A program made the translations under genes and the position numbers. Shown here piece by piece: positions 43,236 through 51,270 of a stretch of 64,000 nt of DNA. The number at the start of each line of letters is the position of its first letter. Position 1 is the stretch's first letter. The stretch comes from Amycolatopsis sp. MtRt-6 (GTDB taxonomy: Bacteria > Actinomycetota > Actinomycetes > Mycobacteriales > Pseudonocardiaceae): the NCBI RefSeq assembly GCF_017308975.1, contig NZ_JADWPD010000018.1, forward strand, positions 124,001 through 188,000, in the 5' to 3' direction. Under the pieces are notes generated by a model, which saw nothing but the letters and a program-made list of their open reading frames with translations, did no database searches and was not told the DNA's origin.

Positions 43236-44912
43236 GTGGACGCACCGGGCAGGCGGCTCGCCCTCCCCGTGCTGGCCGCAGCGCTGGCGTTCGCCGTCTG
43301 CGGGCCGCTGCTGGGCCGCGGGTTCGTCCTGAGCTACGACATGGTGTTCGCGCCCCGGCAGTACTTCGTGCCGGACGCCTTCGGGATCGGCGGCACGCTG
43401 CCGCGGTCCGTCCCCGCCGACGCCGCCGTCGCGCTCGCCACCACCGTGCTGCCGGGCGACATCGTCCAGAAGCTCGTCCTGCTCCTGGCCGTCTTCTTCG
43501 CCGCGCTCGGCGCGGGACGGCTCGTCCCCACCGAACACCTCGGCACCCGGCTCGTCGCCGCGACGGCCTACGCCTGGACGCCGTACGTCGCGGAACGGCT
43601 GTTCATCGGGCACTGGCCGCTGCTGCTGACGTACGCGAGCCTGCCGTGGATCGCCGCCGCCGGGCTCGCCGCGCGCAAGCACGAACCCCGTGCCCTGCCG
43701 AAGCTGGTGATCGCCTGCGCCCCGGCCGTCCTGACGCCGCCGGGCGGCGTGCTCGCGGCCGCCGTCATGGTCGTGGCCGCCGGCTCGCGGCGGCTCTGGC
43801 AGACGGTCCCGCTCGCCATCGCGCTCAACCTGCCCTGGCTCGTCCCGACGTTCCTCAACGCCGGCGGCACGTTCTCCGACCCGGCCGGCGTCACGGCGTT
43901 CAGCGCCCGCGCCGAAAGCTGGGGTCCCGCGCTGCTCAGCGTGCTGGGACTCGGCGGCATCTGGAACGCCGAAACCGTGCCCGGCAGCCGGGCCGTGCCG
44001 CTGGTGCCGGTGCTGACGCTCGTCGTCGTCGCCATCGCGGTCGCCGGGCTGTGGCCGCTCGCGAGCCGGTGGGGGAAGGCGCCGGTCCGGTCCTTGACGG
44101 CGCTCGGCGTCCTGGGTGTCTTCCTGGCTTCGCTGGCGACCTTGCCGGGCGGGGAGGCACTGCTGACCGCCGCGACGCGGTCCGTGCCCGGCGCCGGACT
44201 GCTGCGTGACGCCCAGAAATGGGTGGCGTGGTGGGCCCTGCCGCTCGCACTGGGCTTCGCGCTGGCCGTCGAAGCCGCCGCGGCGAAGCTGAAAAGCGGA
44301 CGTGTGGCCCTGGTGGCGGCGGCCGTCGTCTTCCCGCTGCTCACCATGCCGGACCTGGCGTGGGGCGGCTGGGGACGGCTCGGCACCGCGCAGTACCCGG
44401 CCGACTGGCAGGCAGTGTCCGAAAAGCTCGGTGACCGGCCGGGTGACGTGCTCGCGTTGCCGCTCTCGGCGTTCCGCGGGTTCGCCTGGAACGACGGCCG
44501 CACCCAGCTCGACCCGGCGCCGCGCGTGCTGCCGAAACCCGTGCTGATGGACGACGCCCTGCAGGTCGGGAGCGAGCGCGTCGCCGGCGAGGACCCCAGG
44601 ATCGGCGACGTCCGCGCCGCGACGTCCGCGCGGGAGCTCACCGACGCGGGCATCGGCTGGATCCTCGTCGAGCACGGGACACCCGGTTACGTGGACCCGC
44701 AGTTGCTCGCCGGCGCGACGCGGGTGTGGTCGGGTGACTGGCTGACGCTGTACCGGACCCCGGGTGAGCCGCCGGTGAAAGAGATTTCGTGGGCGTCCGC
44801 CTTGCTGGCGAACGGAGTAGCGCTCGCGTTGCTGTGCGTCGCGGTGTTGTGCCGCATGTTACCGATGCGTACATTGGGCCGCGGCAGGATTCTCCCGCCG
44901 CGGAAGGAGTGA
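43236..44912 (+). CDS. Polytopic membrane protein of the arabinan locus
   Basis: A 558-residue protein with about 12 hydrophobic segments. The first loop has LSYDMVFAPRQ and the next WTPYVAERLFIGHW; a soluble portion of about 130 residues precedes the last membrane segment. This looks like the uncharacterised membrane protein near aftD in mycobacteria (Rv0226c-like, from memory) and may be a GT-C-fold enzyme, but no catalytic residue can be assigned with confidence. GTG 43236 has GGAAAGGAAGG upstream. The small DUF2613 gene starts 3 bp after its stop, so the pair form one unit with the following acyltransferase. Confidence 0.75.
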   Translation: MDAPGRRLALPVLAAALAFAVCGPLLGRGFVLSYDMVFAPRQYFVPDAFGIGGTLPRSVPADAAVALATTVLPGDIVQKLVLLLAVFFAALGAGRLVPTEHLGTRLVAATAYAWTPYVAERLFIGHWPLLLTYASLPWIAAAGLAARKHEPRALPKLVIACAPAVLTPPGGVLAAAVMVVAAGSRRLWQTVPLAIALNLPWLVPTFLNAGGTFSDPAGVTAFSARAESWGPALLSVLGLGGIWNAETVPGSRAVPLVPVLTLVVVAIAVAGLWPLASRWGKAPVRSLTALGVLGVFLASLATLPGGEALLTAATRSVPGAGLLRDAQKWVAWWALPLALGFALAVEAAAAKLKSGRVALVAAAVVFPLLTMPDLAWGGWGRLGTAQYPADWQAVSEKLGDRPGDVLALPLSAFRGFAWNDGRTQLDPAPRVLPKPVLMDDALQVGSERVAGEDPRIGDVRAATSARELTDAGIGWILVEHGTPGYVDPQLLAGATRVWSGDWLTLYRTPGEPPVKEISWASALLANGVALALLCVAVLCRMLPMRTLGRGRILPPRKE

Positions 44913-44915
44913 CAC

Positions 44916-45098
44916 GTGGGCACGGTCATCGGCGCGATCGTCGCCGTCATCATCGGCGGCGGAGCGGCGACAGCGGGGGGTTTCGCCCTCACCCAGACTG
45001 CCGACCCGGACGCCGCCGCTCCGGTGCAGGAGAAGCTCAACGCGCAGGTGAAGTACAACCCTGCCGACCACCCGCTCAAGCTCTACGGGGACCGCTGA
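44916..45098 (+). CDS. DUF2613 small secreted/membrane protein
   Basis: A 60-residue protein. A hydrophobic Gly/Val/Ile/Ala-rich segment (residues 3-26) is followed by a short hydrophilic tail ending YNPADHPLKLYGDR, the hallmark of DUF2613 (Rv0236A-like). In mycobacteria a gene of this family lies next to aftD, as here. Function unknown. It overlaps nothing but is spaced 3 bp from each neighbour. Confidence 0.85.
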   Translation: MGTVIGAIVAVIIGGGAATAGGFALTQTADPDAAAPVQEKLNAQVKYNPADHPLKLYGDR

Positions 45099-45101
45099 CG
45101 C

Positions 45102-46184
45102 GTGACCCGGCTCGCCTCCGACCACGCCCACCGCGTCGTCGGGCTCTACGGCGACCCCACCGTTTCCTGGAGCATCCTCCTCGAAGCGGAACTCGGCGCG
45201 GCCGCGCCGGAACCGGAGAAGCTCCGGGCGCGGCTCGCGGCCGCGGTCCAGCAGTACCCGCACCTGGGCGCGGTGCCGGAAATCGAGCGGAGCACCGACC
45301 TGGCGGGAGTCCGGGACCGCTTCGCTTCGGCGCCCTACGAACGGGCCGCGCCGCTGGTGCGCGTCGCCGTCGGCGAATCGACGTTGCTCGTCGCCGCGCA
45401 CCACGGCGCCCTCGACGGCCTCGGCCTGCTGTCCCTGCTCGGCATCCTGCTCGACGTCCCGGTTTCCTCGGCGGCGCGGGGAATCGGCGAACGCGCGGGC
45501 GGCAAACCCTTTGCCCTTTCGGCCCTCCAGCGGCTCGCTGAGGCGCTTTTCGCGCCACCGGGCCGGATCACGCCCGATCGGGGGAGTTCGGCCACTGGAG
45601 ACGTCTTCGTGGCCTGTCACGAGCCGGGCCTGCGGCTGGGGGCCGCGGGATTCGTCGCGGCCGCCGCCCGCGCCACCGAACGCTGGAACCGCGCGCACGG
45701 CGCCCGCACCGCCCGCGTGGTGGCCGCGCTGGGCGCGTCGCGGAGGTCCGGCGCGGCGCCGGAACCGGTGCACGACAGCGCTTTCTTCCGGCTGCGGCTG
45801 AGCCGCGGCGCGGACGTCCCGGCGGTGCTCGCGGCTCAGCCGCCGGAGCCGGACTTCCCCGCGCGCAGCAGCCGCCTCGCCCGGCTGGGCACCCGGCTGC
45901 TGGCGAGCAGGCTCGGTTCGACGTTCCTGGTGTCGAACCTCGGCCTGGTGTCCACCGGGGACACCGTGCGGTCGCTGGCCTTCTACCCGGCGGCGAGCGG
46001 CCGGTCAGGCGTGGCGTTCGGCGTGGCGACGACCGGCGGGCAGACCACCGTCACGGTGCGGGCCCGCCGCAAGGACTTCGACGCTTCCGCGGCCGCCCGG
46101 CTCCTGGGCGAGTTCCGGGACGCGGTACGGGACCAGGGTTCGCGGGCGGGGCACCGGCCGGCCGGCGACGTCCCGCACGAGTGA
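45102..46184 (+). CDS. Condensation-domain-like acyltransferase
   Basis: A 360-residue protein with the HHxxxDG motif of CoA-dependent acyltransferases and condensation domains (AAHHGALDGLGLLSLL, His about residue 101) and a late STFLVSNLGLVSTGD segment resembling the DFGWG-region strand. Size and single-domain form fit PapA-type acyltransferases more than NRPS modules. It may acylate an envelope glycolipid or arabinan. GTG 45102 follows the DUF2613 stop by 3 bp. The last 60 codons overlap the convergent glycosyltransferase gene by 180 bp, beyond the conserved domain. Confidence 0.75.
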   Translation: MTRLASDHAHRVVGLYGDPTVSWSILLEAELGAAAPEPEKLRARLAAAVQQYPHLGAVPEIERSTDLAGVRDRFASAPYERAAPLVRVAVGESTLLVAAHHGALDGLGLLSLLGILLDVPVSSAARGIGERAGGKPFALSALQRLAEALFAPPGRITPDRGSSATGDVFVACHEPGLRLGAAGFVAAAARATERWNRAHGARTARVVAALGASRRSGAAPEPVHDSAFFRLRLSRGADVPAVLAAQPPEPDFPARSSRLARLGTRLLASRLGSTFLVSNLGLVSTGDTVRSLAFYPAASGRSGVAFGVATTGGQTTVTVRARRKDFDASAAARLLGEFRDAVRDQGSRAGHRPAGDVPHE

Positions 46185-47252
46185 CGCGAACTGCCCGACG
46201 CTCGCGTCCCAGCTGTACTCACCGGCCCGCGCGGCACCCGCCAGGCCCATCTCCGCGCGCCGCGGGCCGTCGGCGAGGAGGCCGTCGACCTGGGCGGTGA
46301 AATCGTCGAAGTCGTCGGCCAGCACGCCGGTTCGACCTTCCACAATGGACTCGCGAACGCCACCGGCGGCGCGGTAGGCCACCGAGGGCACGCCGTGCGC
46401 CGCGGCCTCCATGATGACGATGCCCCAGCCCTCCTTGACCGACGGGCACAGGTGCAGCCACGAGCGCGCGAGGATCTCGTGCTTGGCCTGTTCGTCGACC
46501 CAGCCGTGCAGGACGACCCGGTCGGCGACCCCGCGCGAAGCCGCGTGCGCGCGCAGCACCTCGTCCCACGGGCCCTGGCCGACGACCTCCAGCCGCAGCG
46601 ACGGCCAGCGCCGCGCGAGGCTCGCGACGACGTCGATCGCGTGCTCGATCCGCTTGTGCGGCACCAGCCTGCTCACCGCGACCAGGGTCGGCTCGCTGTC
46701 GCGTTCGGACGCGCACGGCGGCGGCGCGTCGAGGCCGTTCGGGATCACCGTGACGCGCTCGCGCCCGATGCCCAGCTCCGCCAGTTCGGCCTTGGTGACC
46801 TCGGAAACCGTGATGTAGCGGCAGCGGCGGAACAGCCACGGCGCCAGCCGTGACTCGATCCACCAGCCGACCCGGCCCAGTGTCTCGCCGAGCGCGCTGA
46901 TCCACTGTTCCTTGTGGACGTGGTGCACGAGCACCAGCACCGGGCAGCCCGCGACCAGCCGGGCGAAGAACGGCATGCCGTTCTGTACGTCGACCACGAG
47001 GTCGGCGCGGGCCCGGCGGATGGCGCGCAGCGCGTGCGCGTAGACGCCGAACTTGTTGCCGCGGCGCCGGTAGCGGACGCCGTCGCGCCATTCGCCCGCG
47101 GTCGCGCCCGGGTAGGCGGCGCACTGGATTTCGACCCGGTACCCCGCTCTGGCCAGGCCTTCGGCCATGCGCTCGACGTAGCGTTCCGAACCGCCGCCTT
47201 CGGGGTGGCCGGTGTCGCGCCAGTTGAGGAGGAGCACACGAGGACGTTCCAT
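46005..47252 (-). CDS. GT4-family glycosyltransferase
   Basis: A 415-residue GT-B glycosyltransferase. The N-terminal WRDTGHPEGGGSERYVERMAEGLA carries the glycine-rich acceptor-side loop. The donor-side features are IPNGLD, VAVSRLVPHKRIEHAID and PSVKEGWGIVIMEAAAHGVPSVAY, with the E-x7-E pattern. It resembles the Rv0225-like enzyme of the mycobacterial locus. It probably adds a sugar from a nucleotide donor on the cytoplasmic side. ATG 47252 is chosen over a TTG four codons earlier that sits directly on the GGAG motif. The 3' tail overlaps the acyltransferase gene. Confidence 0.85.
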   Translation of the reverse strand: MERPRVLLLNWRDTGHPEGGGSERYVERMAEGLARAGYRVEIQCAAYPGATAGEWRDGVRYRRRGNKFGVYAHALRAIRRARADLVVDVQNGMPFFARLVAGCPVLVLVHHVHKEQWISALGETLGRVGWWIESRLAPWLFRRCRYITVSEVTKAELAELGIGRERVTVIPNGLDAPPPCASERDSEPTLVAVSRLVPHKRIEHAIDVVASLARRWPSLRLEVVGQGPWDEVLRAHAASRGVADRVVLHGWVDEQAKHEILARSWLHLCPSVKEGWGIVIMEAAAHGVPSVAYRAAGGVRESIVEGRTGVLADDFDDFTAQVDGLLADGPRRAEMGLAGAARAGEYSWDASVGQFASLVRDVAGRPVPRPRTLVPYRVPELAQEPGGRGSVEVLAAGPHRDGGLPAGRRHAERHA

Positions 47253-47334
47253 CGGGTTATCCAAACTCCTGCGGCGGTGCTAGGTTACTGGTGCGTACAC
47301 CCTAGATGAACGTATTCGGGAAAGCGACGGTTCA

Positions 47335-48093
47335 ATGGTAGGTAATCCGGTTCTCGTCGCGACGGCGCAGCCGCATCGCGCCACGCTCCGTCGTTCCGTG
47401 ACTCTCTTCCGCACTTTTCTCACCGAGCAGACGGACCCGGACGGCTTCTATTCCGCGCTCGCCGCCGACTCCGTCCGGCAATTGGCGGCGCACACTCCGC
47501 TGTCCGGGCGCACCGTGCTCGACGTCGGCGGCGGCCCGGGGTATTTCTCCGACGCCTTCCGCGCGGCCGGCGCGGTCTACCTCGGCCTGGACCCGGACGT
47601 CGGCGAGCTGTCCGCCCGTGGCGAGCCGGGGGAGAACATGATCCGCGCGAGCGGCACGGAACTGCCCATACGCAGCGGATCCGTGGACGTCTGCTACTCG
47701 TCGAACGTGCTGGAGCACGTGTCCGAGCCGTGGGTCATGCTCGAGGAGATGTGCCGGGTGACCAAGCCCGGCGGCACGGTGTTCGCGTCGTTCACGCCGT
47801 GGTATTCGCCGTGGGGTGGCCACGAGACGGCGCCGTGGCATTTCCTCGGCGGTTACTACGCGCGGAGCCGTTATGCGCGTAAATTCGGGAAGCAGCCAAA
47901 GAACAAATTCGGCGAAAGCCTGTTCCCGGTTTCGGTGGGCGCCGCGCTCCGCTGGGCGAAGACGACACCGCTCGCCGACCTGGTGGCCGGGTATCCGCGA
48001 TACCACCCGAGCTGGGCGATGTGGATCGTGCGGATTCCCGGCCTCCGGGAAATAGCGTCCTGGAATCTGGTGCTGGTCTTGCGCAAGAGCTAG
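47335..48093 (+). CDS. SAM-dependent methyltransferase (Methyltransf_11 type)
   Basis: A 252-residue methyltransferase. VLDVGGGPGYFSDAF is the SAM-binding motif, LPIRSGSVDVCYSSNVLEHV and MCRVTKPGGTVFASFTPW are classical motifs II and III. The remainder matches Rv0224c-like proteins in length and in its ending. It is divergent from the glycosyltransferase gene and overlaps the DUF3068 gene by 4 bp tail-to-tail. Substrate unknown; an envelope glycan or lipid-linked sugar is the likely target. Confidence 0.85.
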   Translation: MVGNPVLVATAQPHRATLRRSVTLFRTFLTEQTDPDGFYSALAADSVRQLAAHTPLSGRTVLDVGGGPGYFSDAFRAAGAVYLGLDPDVGELSARGEPGENMIRASGTELPIRSGSVDVCYSSNVLEHVSEPWVMLEEMCRVTKPGGTVFASFTPWYSPWGGHETAPWHFLGGYYARSRYARKFGKQPKNKFGESLFPVSVGAALRWAKTTPLADLVAGYPRYHPSWAMWIVRIPGLREIASWNLVLVLRKS

Positions 48094-49160
48094 CGGTCCG
48101 CGCCCACCGGCACCCGGTGCCGCCGCTGCCGCGGGGCCGGCGGGGCGGCCGGGCGACGGCGGGCCAGCAGGTAGACCGCGCCGACGATCATGACCCCGCC
48201 GCCGATGCCGAGCCACAGCGGGCCGGTGCTCGACAGGAACTCCAGCTTGCCCTTGTTCTCGTTGACCTGGTCGACCATCTTCGCGACCGTCTCGCCGTTG
48301 TAGGCGAGCGTCCCGTCGAACACGACGGTCGGGGCGCCGGTGGCCGGGCGCAGTTCCTGGTGCTGCTGTTGCTGCTGCTTCACCTGGATCCCGGTGACCG
48401 GCTCCACCCACATCGTGTTGATGCCGCGGTAGTAGAGGTCGGCGTCGACGGTCGGGTCGGTGAGGCCGACGAGCGAGCCGGGCACCTTCTTCGTCTCCAG
48501 CTTGGTGTCGCCGATGGTCTGGACGAACTTGTAGGTCTCGATCCCGTTCACCTCCTCGGTGCCGGTGAACCGGGCGGTGACGGCCGTGCCGGTGTTGTCG
48601 TCGTAGACCGGGTAGTCCTTCTGCTCGGTGCCGAAGGGGAACTTGAAGTTCAGGCCGGGCTGGGCCTTGGGGACGTTCTGCTCCGGCGGCTTCTCGCCGT
48701 CCTTGTCGGCCTTGTCCTTGAGCTCGGTGACGTAGCTGCTTTCCTTGGTGCACTTCGGGTCGGCGTCGCCACGCGGGTCGTAGCCCTCGGCGGTGCGCCG
48801 GTCGAAGCAGACCTGCCGCTTGCTCGCGCTGACCACGGTGCCGTCTTTGTCGTCCTTGACCTGCACCGCGAGCAGCCAGACGGCGTAGTCGGTGTCCGCG
48901 CGCATCTCGGGCCGGGCGAAGTTCGCCTGGACGCGGGCGGTCGCGGTCAGGCTGGCGTCCTTGCGGATCTCGGTGACCGGGCCGGCGCCCTTGTCGGTCA
49001 CGGCGAGGACCTTGCTCGCGGTGCCTTCCAGCACCGACGTCGAATCCTGGTCGAGCGGCACCTTGGCGAGCTTCGGGTAGACGTAGGTCGGCAGCAGCAC
49101 CGCCCCGGCGACCGCGAAGACCCCCAGCGCCAGCAAGATCAGGCCCAAAGCTCGTCGCAA
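48090..49160 (-). CDS. DUF3068 membrane-anchored protein
   Basis: A 356-residue protein with a membrane segment at each end (about 4-27 and 308-330) and a large extracytoplasmic region between them. The DUF3068 landmarks are PTYVYPKLAKVPLD near the start, a central CFDRRT...C cysteine pair and YWVxP-like MWVEPVTGIQV. A KQQQQQHQE stretch is low-complexity. Rv0227c-type homologues are required for envelope integrity in mycobacteria, but the molecular role is unknown. TTG 49160 has AGGAGG four bases upstream. The ATTACC-N4-GGTAAT palindrome lies 33 bp before it. Confidence 0.85.
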   Translation of the reverse strand: MRRALGLILLALGVFAVAGAVLLPTYVYPKLAKVPLDQDSTSVLEGTASKVLAVTDKGAGPVTEIRKDASLTATARVQANFARPEMRADTDYAVWLLAVQVKDDKDGTVVSASKRQVCFDRRTAEGYDPRGDADPKCTKESSYVTELKDKADKDGEKPPEQNVPKAQPGLNFKFPFGTEQKDYPVYDDNTGTAVTARFTGTEEVNGIETYKFVQTIGDTKLETKKVPGSLVGLTDPTVDADLYYRGINTMWVEPVTGIQVKQQQQQHQELRPATGAPTVVFDGTLAYNGETVAKMVDQVNENKGKLEFLSSTGPLWLGIGGGVMIVGAVYLLARRRPAAPPAPRQRRHRVPVGADR

Positions 49161-49192
49161 CGGTCCTCCTGGGTCGTACTCCGGACACGCAA

Positions 49193-49208
49193 ATTACCCG
49201 GCGGTAAT
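49193..49208. promoter_or_regulatory. Palindrome ATTACC-N4-GGTAAT, second copy of the locus operator
   Basis: Perfect 6-bp arms around CGGC, upstream of the DUF3068 gene. It matches the 43177-43194 site in arms and spacing. Confidence 0.6.
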
Positions 49209-49250
49209 CAGGTGCCCGGATAGTGGCCCGCGCCACGTCGCGCGTCAAAG

Positions 49251-49333
49251 TGTGACTCGGGGTCACAGATGTCCGGTGCCACCGGAAGGTCGCATGGGCA
49301 CGGCCGTTCGGACCAAGCGACCAAACATGTTTG
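49251..49333. promoter_or_regulatory. Two inverted repeats upstream of the 49415 gene
   Basis: TGTGAC-N5-GTCACA (49251-49267) and the perfect 12-bp palindrome CAAACATGTTTG (49322-49333) lie in the 254-bp gap between the DUF3068 gene and the 49415 gene. Both are candidate operators with no assigned regulator. The rest of the gap shows nothing else. Confidence 0.35.
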
Positions 49334-49414
49334 TTCCCGGGCACAACGGGCACGGGCCCACCATCGGACGATCCGCACGCCGCCGCGCCCGGACCGCAAA
49401 GGAGAAACCCCCTT

Positions 49415-49927
49415 TTGTCGCAGGACCCATCGAAGGTCGCCATCGCGGCGACCGCGCGCTGGCGGGCCCGGATCGTGGCGGCCGCCGCGAGTGCGGGTAT
49501 CAGCATCACCGACCCCCTGGCGGGTGTGCCGGGCATCCGGGTGCTGACGTGCTCCTCGGGCGACTTGGGGACACTGGTTCCCCGCCTGGACCGGCCCGAT
49601 TCGCCCCGGCCGGCGATCGGCGCGCATTCGGATTCGATAGCCGACCGCGAGCTCCGGGACGCGGTGGCGGACGTGGCGACGTTGCTTTCGTTGCACGGCA
49701 ACGTGGTGCTCGATCTCGACGCGGGCGGGCGCCGGCACCGCCCGGCCCGGCCGGACGTGGTGGTTTCGGCCGGGATGGACCGTCCCCAGTGGACGGAGCC
49801 GGCGGTGACGCTGCCGGTCGGGCGGGATCGGCGTGGCGGGCCGTTGACGGTGGCGTTGACGGCGGGCCCGGGTTTCGAGGGAACGCTCCTGGAACTGGCC
49901 GGCTTGGTGGACACCGACGCGGCCTAG
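49415..49927 (+). CDS. Unrecognised soluble protein
   Basis: A 170-residue protein with no recognised domain. It begins with an Ala-rich basic helix (KVAIAATARWRARIVAAAA) and contains a central acidic/hydrophobic segment (ELRDAVADVATLLSLHGNVVLDLDAGG) followed by beta-strand-like sequence (TEPAVTLPVGRDRRGGPLTVALTAG). It has no signal peptide or membrane segment. TTG 49415 is preferred because AAAGGAG lies 10 nt upstream; an in-frame ATG at 49331 would overlap the palindrome. It ends near a family 2 array, convergent with ridA. Confidence 0.55.
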   Translation: MSQDPSKVAIAATARWRARIVAAAASAGISITDPLAGVPGIRVLTCSSGDLGTLVPRLDRPDSPRPAIGAHSDSIADRELRDAVADVATLLSLHGNVVLDLDAGGRRHRPARPDVVVSAGMDRPQWTEPAVTLPVGRDRRGGPLTVALTAGPGFEGTLLELAGLVDTDAA

Positions 49928-49960
49928 CCTTCGCCCCTGCCGACCCGGCCTGGTCCCGAG

Positions 49961-50073
49961 CGCCCCAATGTGGCCTTCGGTGCGTTGAACGCACCCAATG
50001 TGGCCTTCGGTGCGTTGGACGCACCCAAGGTGGCCTTCGGTGCGTTCAGCGCACCCAAGGCCACCTTGGGGCG
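49961..50073. repeat. Palindromic array, family 2, copy 2
   Basis: Three direct units of CCAATGTGGCCTTCGGTGCG type (near 49965, 49987, 50017), each followed by a GTT(G/C)(A/G/C)(A/C)CGCACCC-like spacer, close with an inverted GGCCACCTTGGGGCG end (50059-50073). It lies between the convergent 49415 gene and ridA. The direct units make this copy longer than the other two. Confidence 0.82.
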
Positions 50074-50101
50074 CTGGGGCTGGGCTGTGGCCGCGCTCGG
50101 G

Positions 50102-50509
50102 TCAGGCCTCGCCGACCACCGCTGTGGCTCGGATCTCCACGCGCATGCCCGGGGCGCCGAGGGCTGCCACCCCGAGCTGTGTCCAGATCGGCGCCCGGTC
50201 GCCCATCCGCTTGCGGAACTGCTCCACCATCACCCGCGTGTGCTCGTCGCCGATCGTGTCCTCCGCCGTCGGGATGTGGAACGAATCCACCGACACCACG
50301 TCCGCCCAGCCGGCGCCCGCCGTGGCCAATGTCCGCTCCACGTTGTCGAACGCCTGGATGATCTCCTGCTCCAGGTCCGCCGGGAACACCGTGTTGTCGT
50401 CCCAGCCGCCCTGGCCCGATATCTCCACCCGGTTGCCGATGCGGACCGCCTGGCTGTAGTGCAGCGCTGCGAGGTGGCGGGGGCCGTAGCCCGGGGTCAC
50501 GTAGAACAT
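50102..50509 (-). CDS. RidA-family protein (YjgF/Rid)
   Basis: A 135-residue Rid-family protein. The fold pattern (SQAVRIGNRVEISGQGGWD ... QAFDNVERTLATAGAGWADVV ... RVEIRATAVVG) includes the conserved Arg in VEIRATAVV. Archetypal RidA hydrolyses reactive enamine/imine intermediates; this subgroup with GQGGWD may have a different substrate. ATG 50509 follows AAGGGA. Divergent from a MarR gene and sharing a 22-bp inverted-repeat operator, it is almost certainly under that regulator. Confidence 0.88.
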   Translation of the reverse strand: MFYVTPGYGPRHLAALHYSQAVRIGNRVEISGQGGWDDNTVFPADLEQEIIQAFDNVERTLATAGAGWADVVSVDSFHIPTAEDTIGDEHTRVMVEQFRKRMGDRAPIWTQLGVAALGAPGMRVEIRATAVVGEA

Positions 50510-50521
50510 GGGGTTCCCTTC

Positions 50522-50575
50522 GGATGACTTCATGCTTGAAGTCAACGTAGCACGACTTCAAGCATGAAGTCATCC
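50522..50575. promoter_or_regulatory. Perfect 22-bp inverted repeat forming two MarR operators
   Basis: The arms 50522-50543 and 50554-50575 are exact reverse complements with a 10-bp spacer. Each contains an 18-bp near-palindrome: GACTTCATGCTTGAAGTC (50526-50543) and GACTTCAAGCATGAAGTC (50554-50571), 28 bp centre to centre. One site covers each divergent promoter (ridA and marR). Confidence 0.82.
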
Positions 50576-50584
50576 GCGAGTGGT

Positions 50585-50596
50585 TAGGCTCCCGTC
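50585..50596 (+). promoter_or_regulatory. -10 hexamer for leaderless marR transcription
   Basis: TAGGCT (50585-50590) lies 6 nt before ATG 50597; the right-hand operator covers the expected -35 zone. Confidence 0.5.
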
Positions 50597-51061
50597 ATGG
50601 ATCAAGAAGGCCCGCGCTGGCTCAGCCCGGCCGAAAAGGAAGCCTGGACCGGGCTGGTCTCGCTCATCCTGCTGCTCCCGGGGCGCCTCGAAGCACCGTT
50701 GCAGCACGAAGCCGGCCTGACGCTCTTCGAATACCTCACGCTCAGCCACATCTCCGAAGCCCCCGAGCGCCGGCTGCGGATGAGCGAACTCGCCTACCTC
50801 GCCAACGGTTCGCTCTCCCGGCTGTCCAATGTGGTCAAGCGGTTCGAACAGCGCGGCTGGGTCAGGCGCTCGCCGGACCCCGACGACGGCCGATACACCC
50901 TGGTCGCCCTCACCGATGCCGGGTTCGAGGTCGTGAAAGGAGCCGCGCCGACGCACGTGCGCAGCGTCCTGGACGTCCTCGACCCGCTCACCGCCGCCGA
51001 GCAGCAGACGCTGGCCCGGATCGCCGCCAAGCTGCGCGTGCGGCCCGCGGACCTGGGCTAA
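50597..51061 (+). CDS. MarR-family regulator (ridA-linked)
   Basis: A 154-residue MarR protein. EAGLTLFEYLTLSHISEAPERRLRMSELA and LSRLSNVVKRFEQRGWVRR form the helix-turn-helix; the wing is DPDDGRYTLVALTDAG. It is divergent from ridA, and the only candidate operators are the two 18-bp sites between them, so autoregulation plus control of ridA is expected. It appears leaderless. Its stop overlaps the XRE gene tail-to-tail by 4 bp. Confidence 0.88.
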   Translation: MDQEGPRWLSPAEKEAWTGLVSLILLLPGRLEAPLQHEAGLTLFEYLTLSHISEAPERRLRMSELAYLANGSLSRLSNVVKRFEQRGWVRRSPDPDDGRYTLVALTDAGFEVVKGAAPTHVRSVLDVLDPLTAAEQQTLARIAAKLRVRPADLG

Positions 51062-51270
51062 ACCTCGTCCTCGACCCACTCCAGCAGGTCGCCGGGCTGG
51101 CAGCCGAGCACCCGGCACATCGCCTCCAATGTGCTGAAGCGGACCGCCTTGGCCCGGCCGTTCTTCAGCACCGCCACGTTGGCCGGCGTGAGCCCGACCT
51201 TCTCCGCGAACTCCCCGACGCTCATCTTGCGCTTGGCCAGTTCGACGTCGATGCGCACGACGATCGGCAT
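51058..51270 (-). CDS. Small XRE-family regulator
   Basis: A 70-residue single-domain Cro/CI-type protein (MSVGEFAEKVGLTPANVAVLK as the helix-turn-helix, then FSTLEAMCRVLGCQPGDLLEW). This compact YozG-like type is commonly paired with DUF2975 membrane proteins. Its ATG overlaps the DUF2975 stop by one base (TGATG), so the two are coupled. The partner may be a membrane sensor or regulated cargo. Confidence 0.88.
   Translation of the reverse strand: MPIVVRIDVELAKRKMSVGEFAEKVGLTPANVAVLKNGRAKAVRFSTLEAMCRVLGCQPGDLLEWVEDEV

Noticed and set aside
33680..49160. Secondary-metabolite (saccharide or NRPS) cluster, suggested by a condensation-like domain, glycosyltransferases and methyltransferases
   Set aside because: There is no carrier protein, adenylation domain or assembly line; gene content fits the arabinogalactan/envelope locus known in mycobacteria.
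49251..49267. CRP/GlxR-type operator TGTGAC-N5-GTCACA
   Set aside because: The half-sites TGTGA and TCACA are 7 bp apart instead of the 6 bp of the CRP consensus, so the assignment is not safe; listed only as an inverted repeat.
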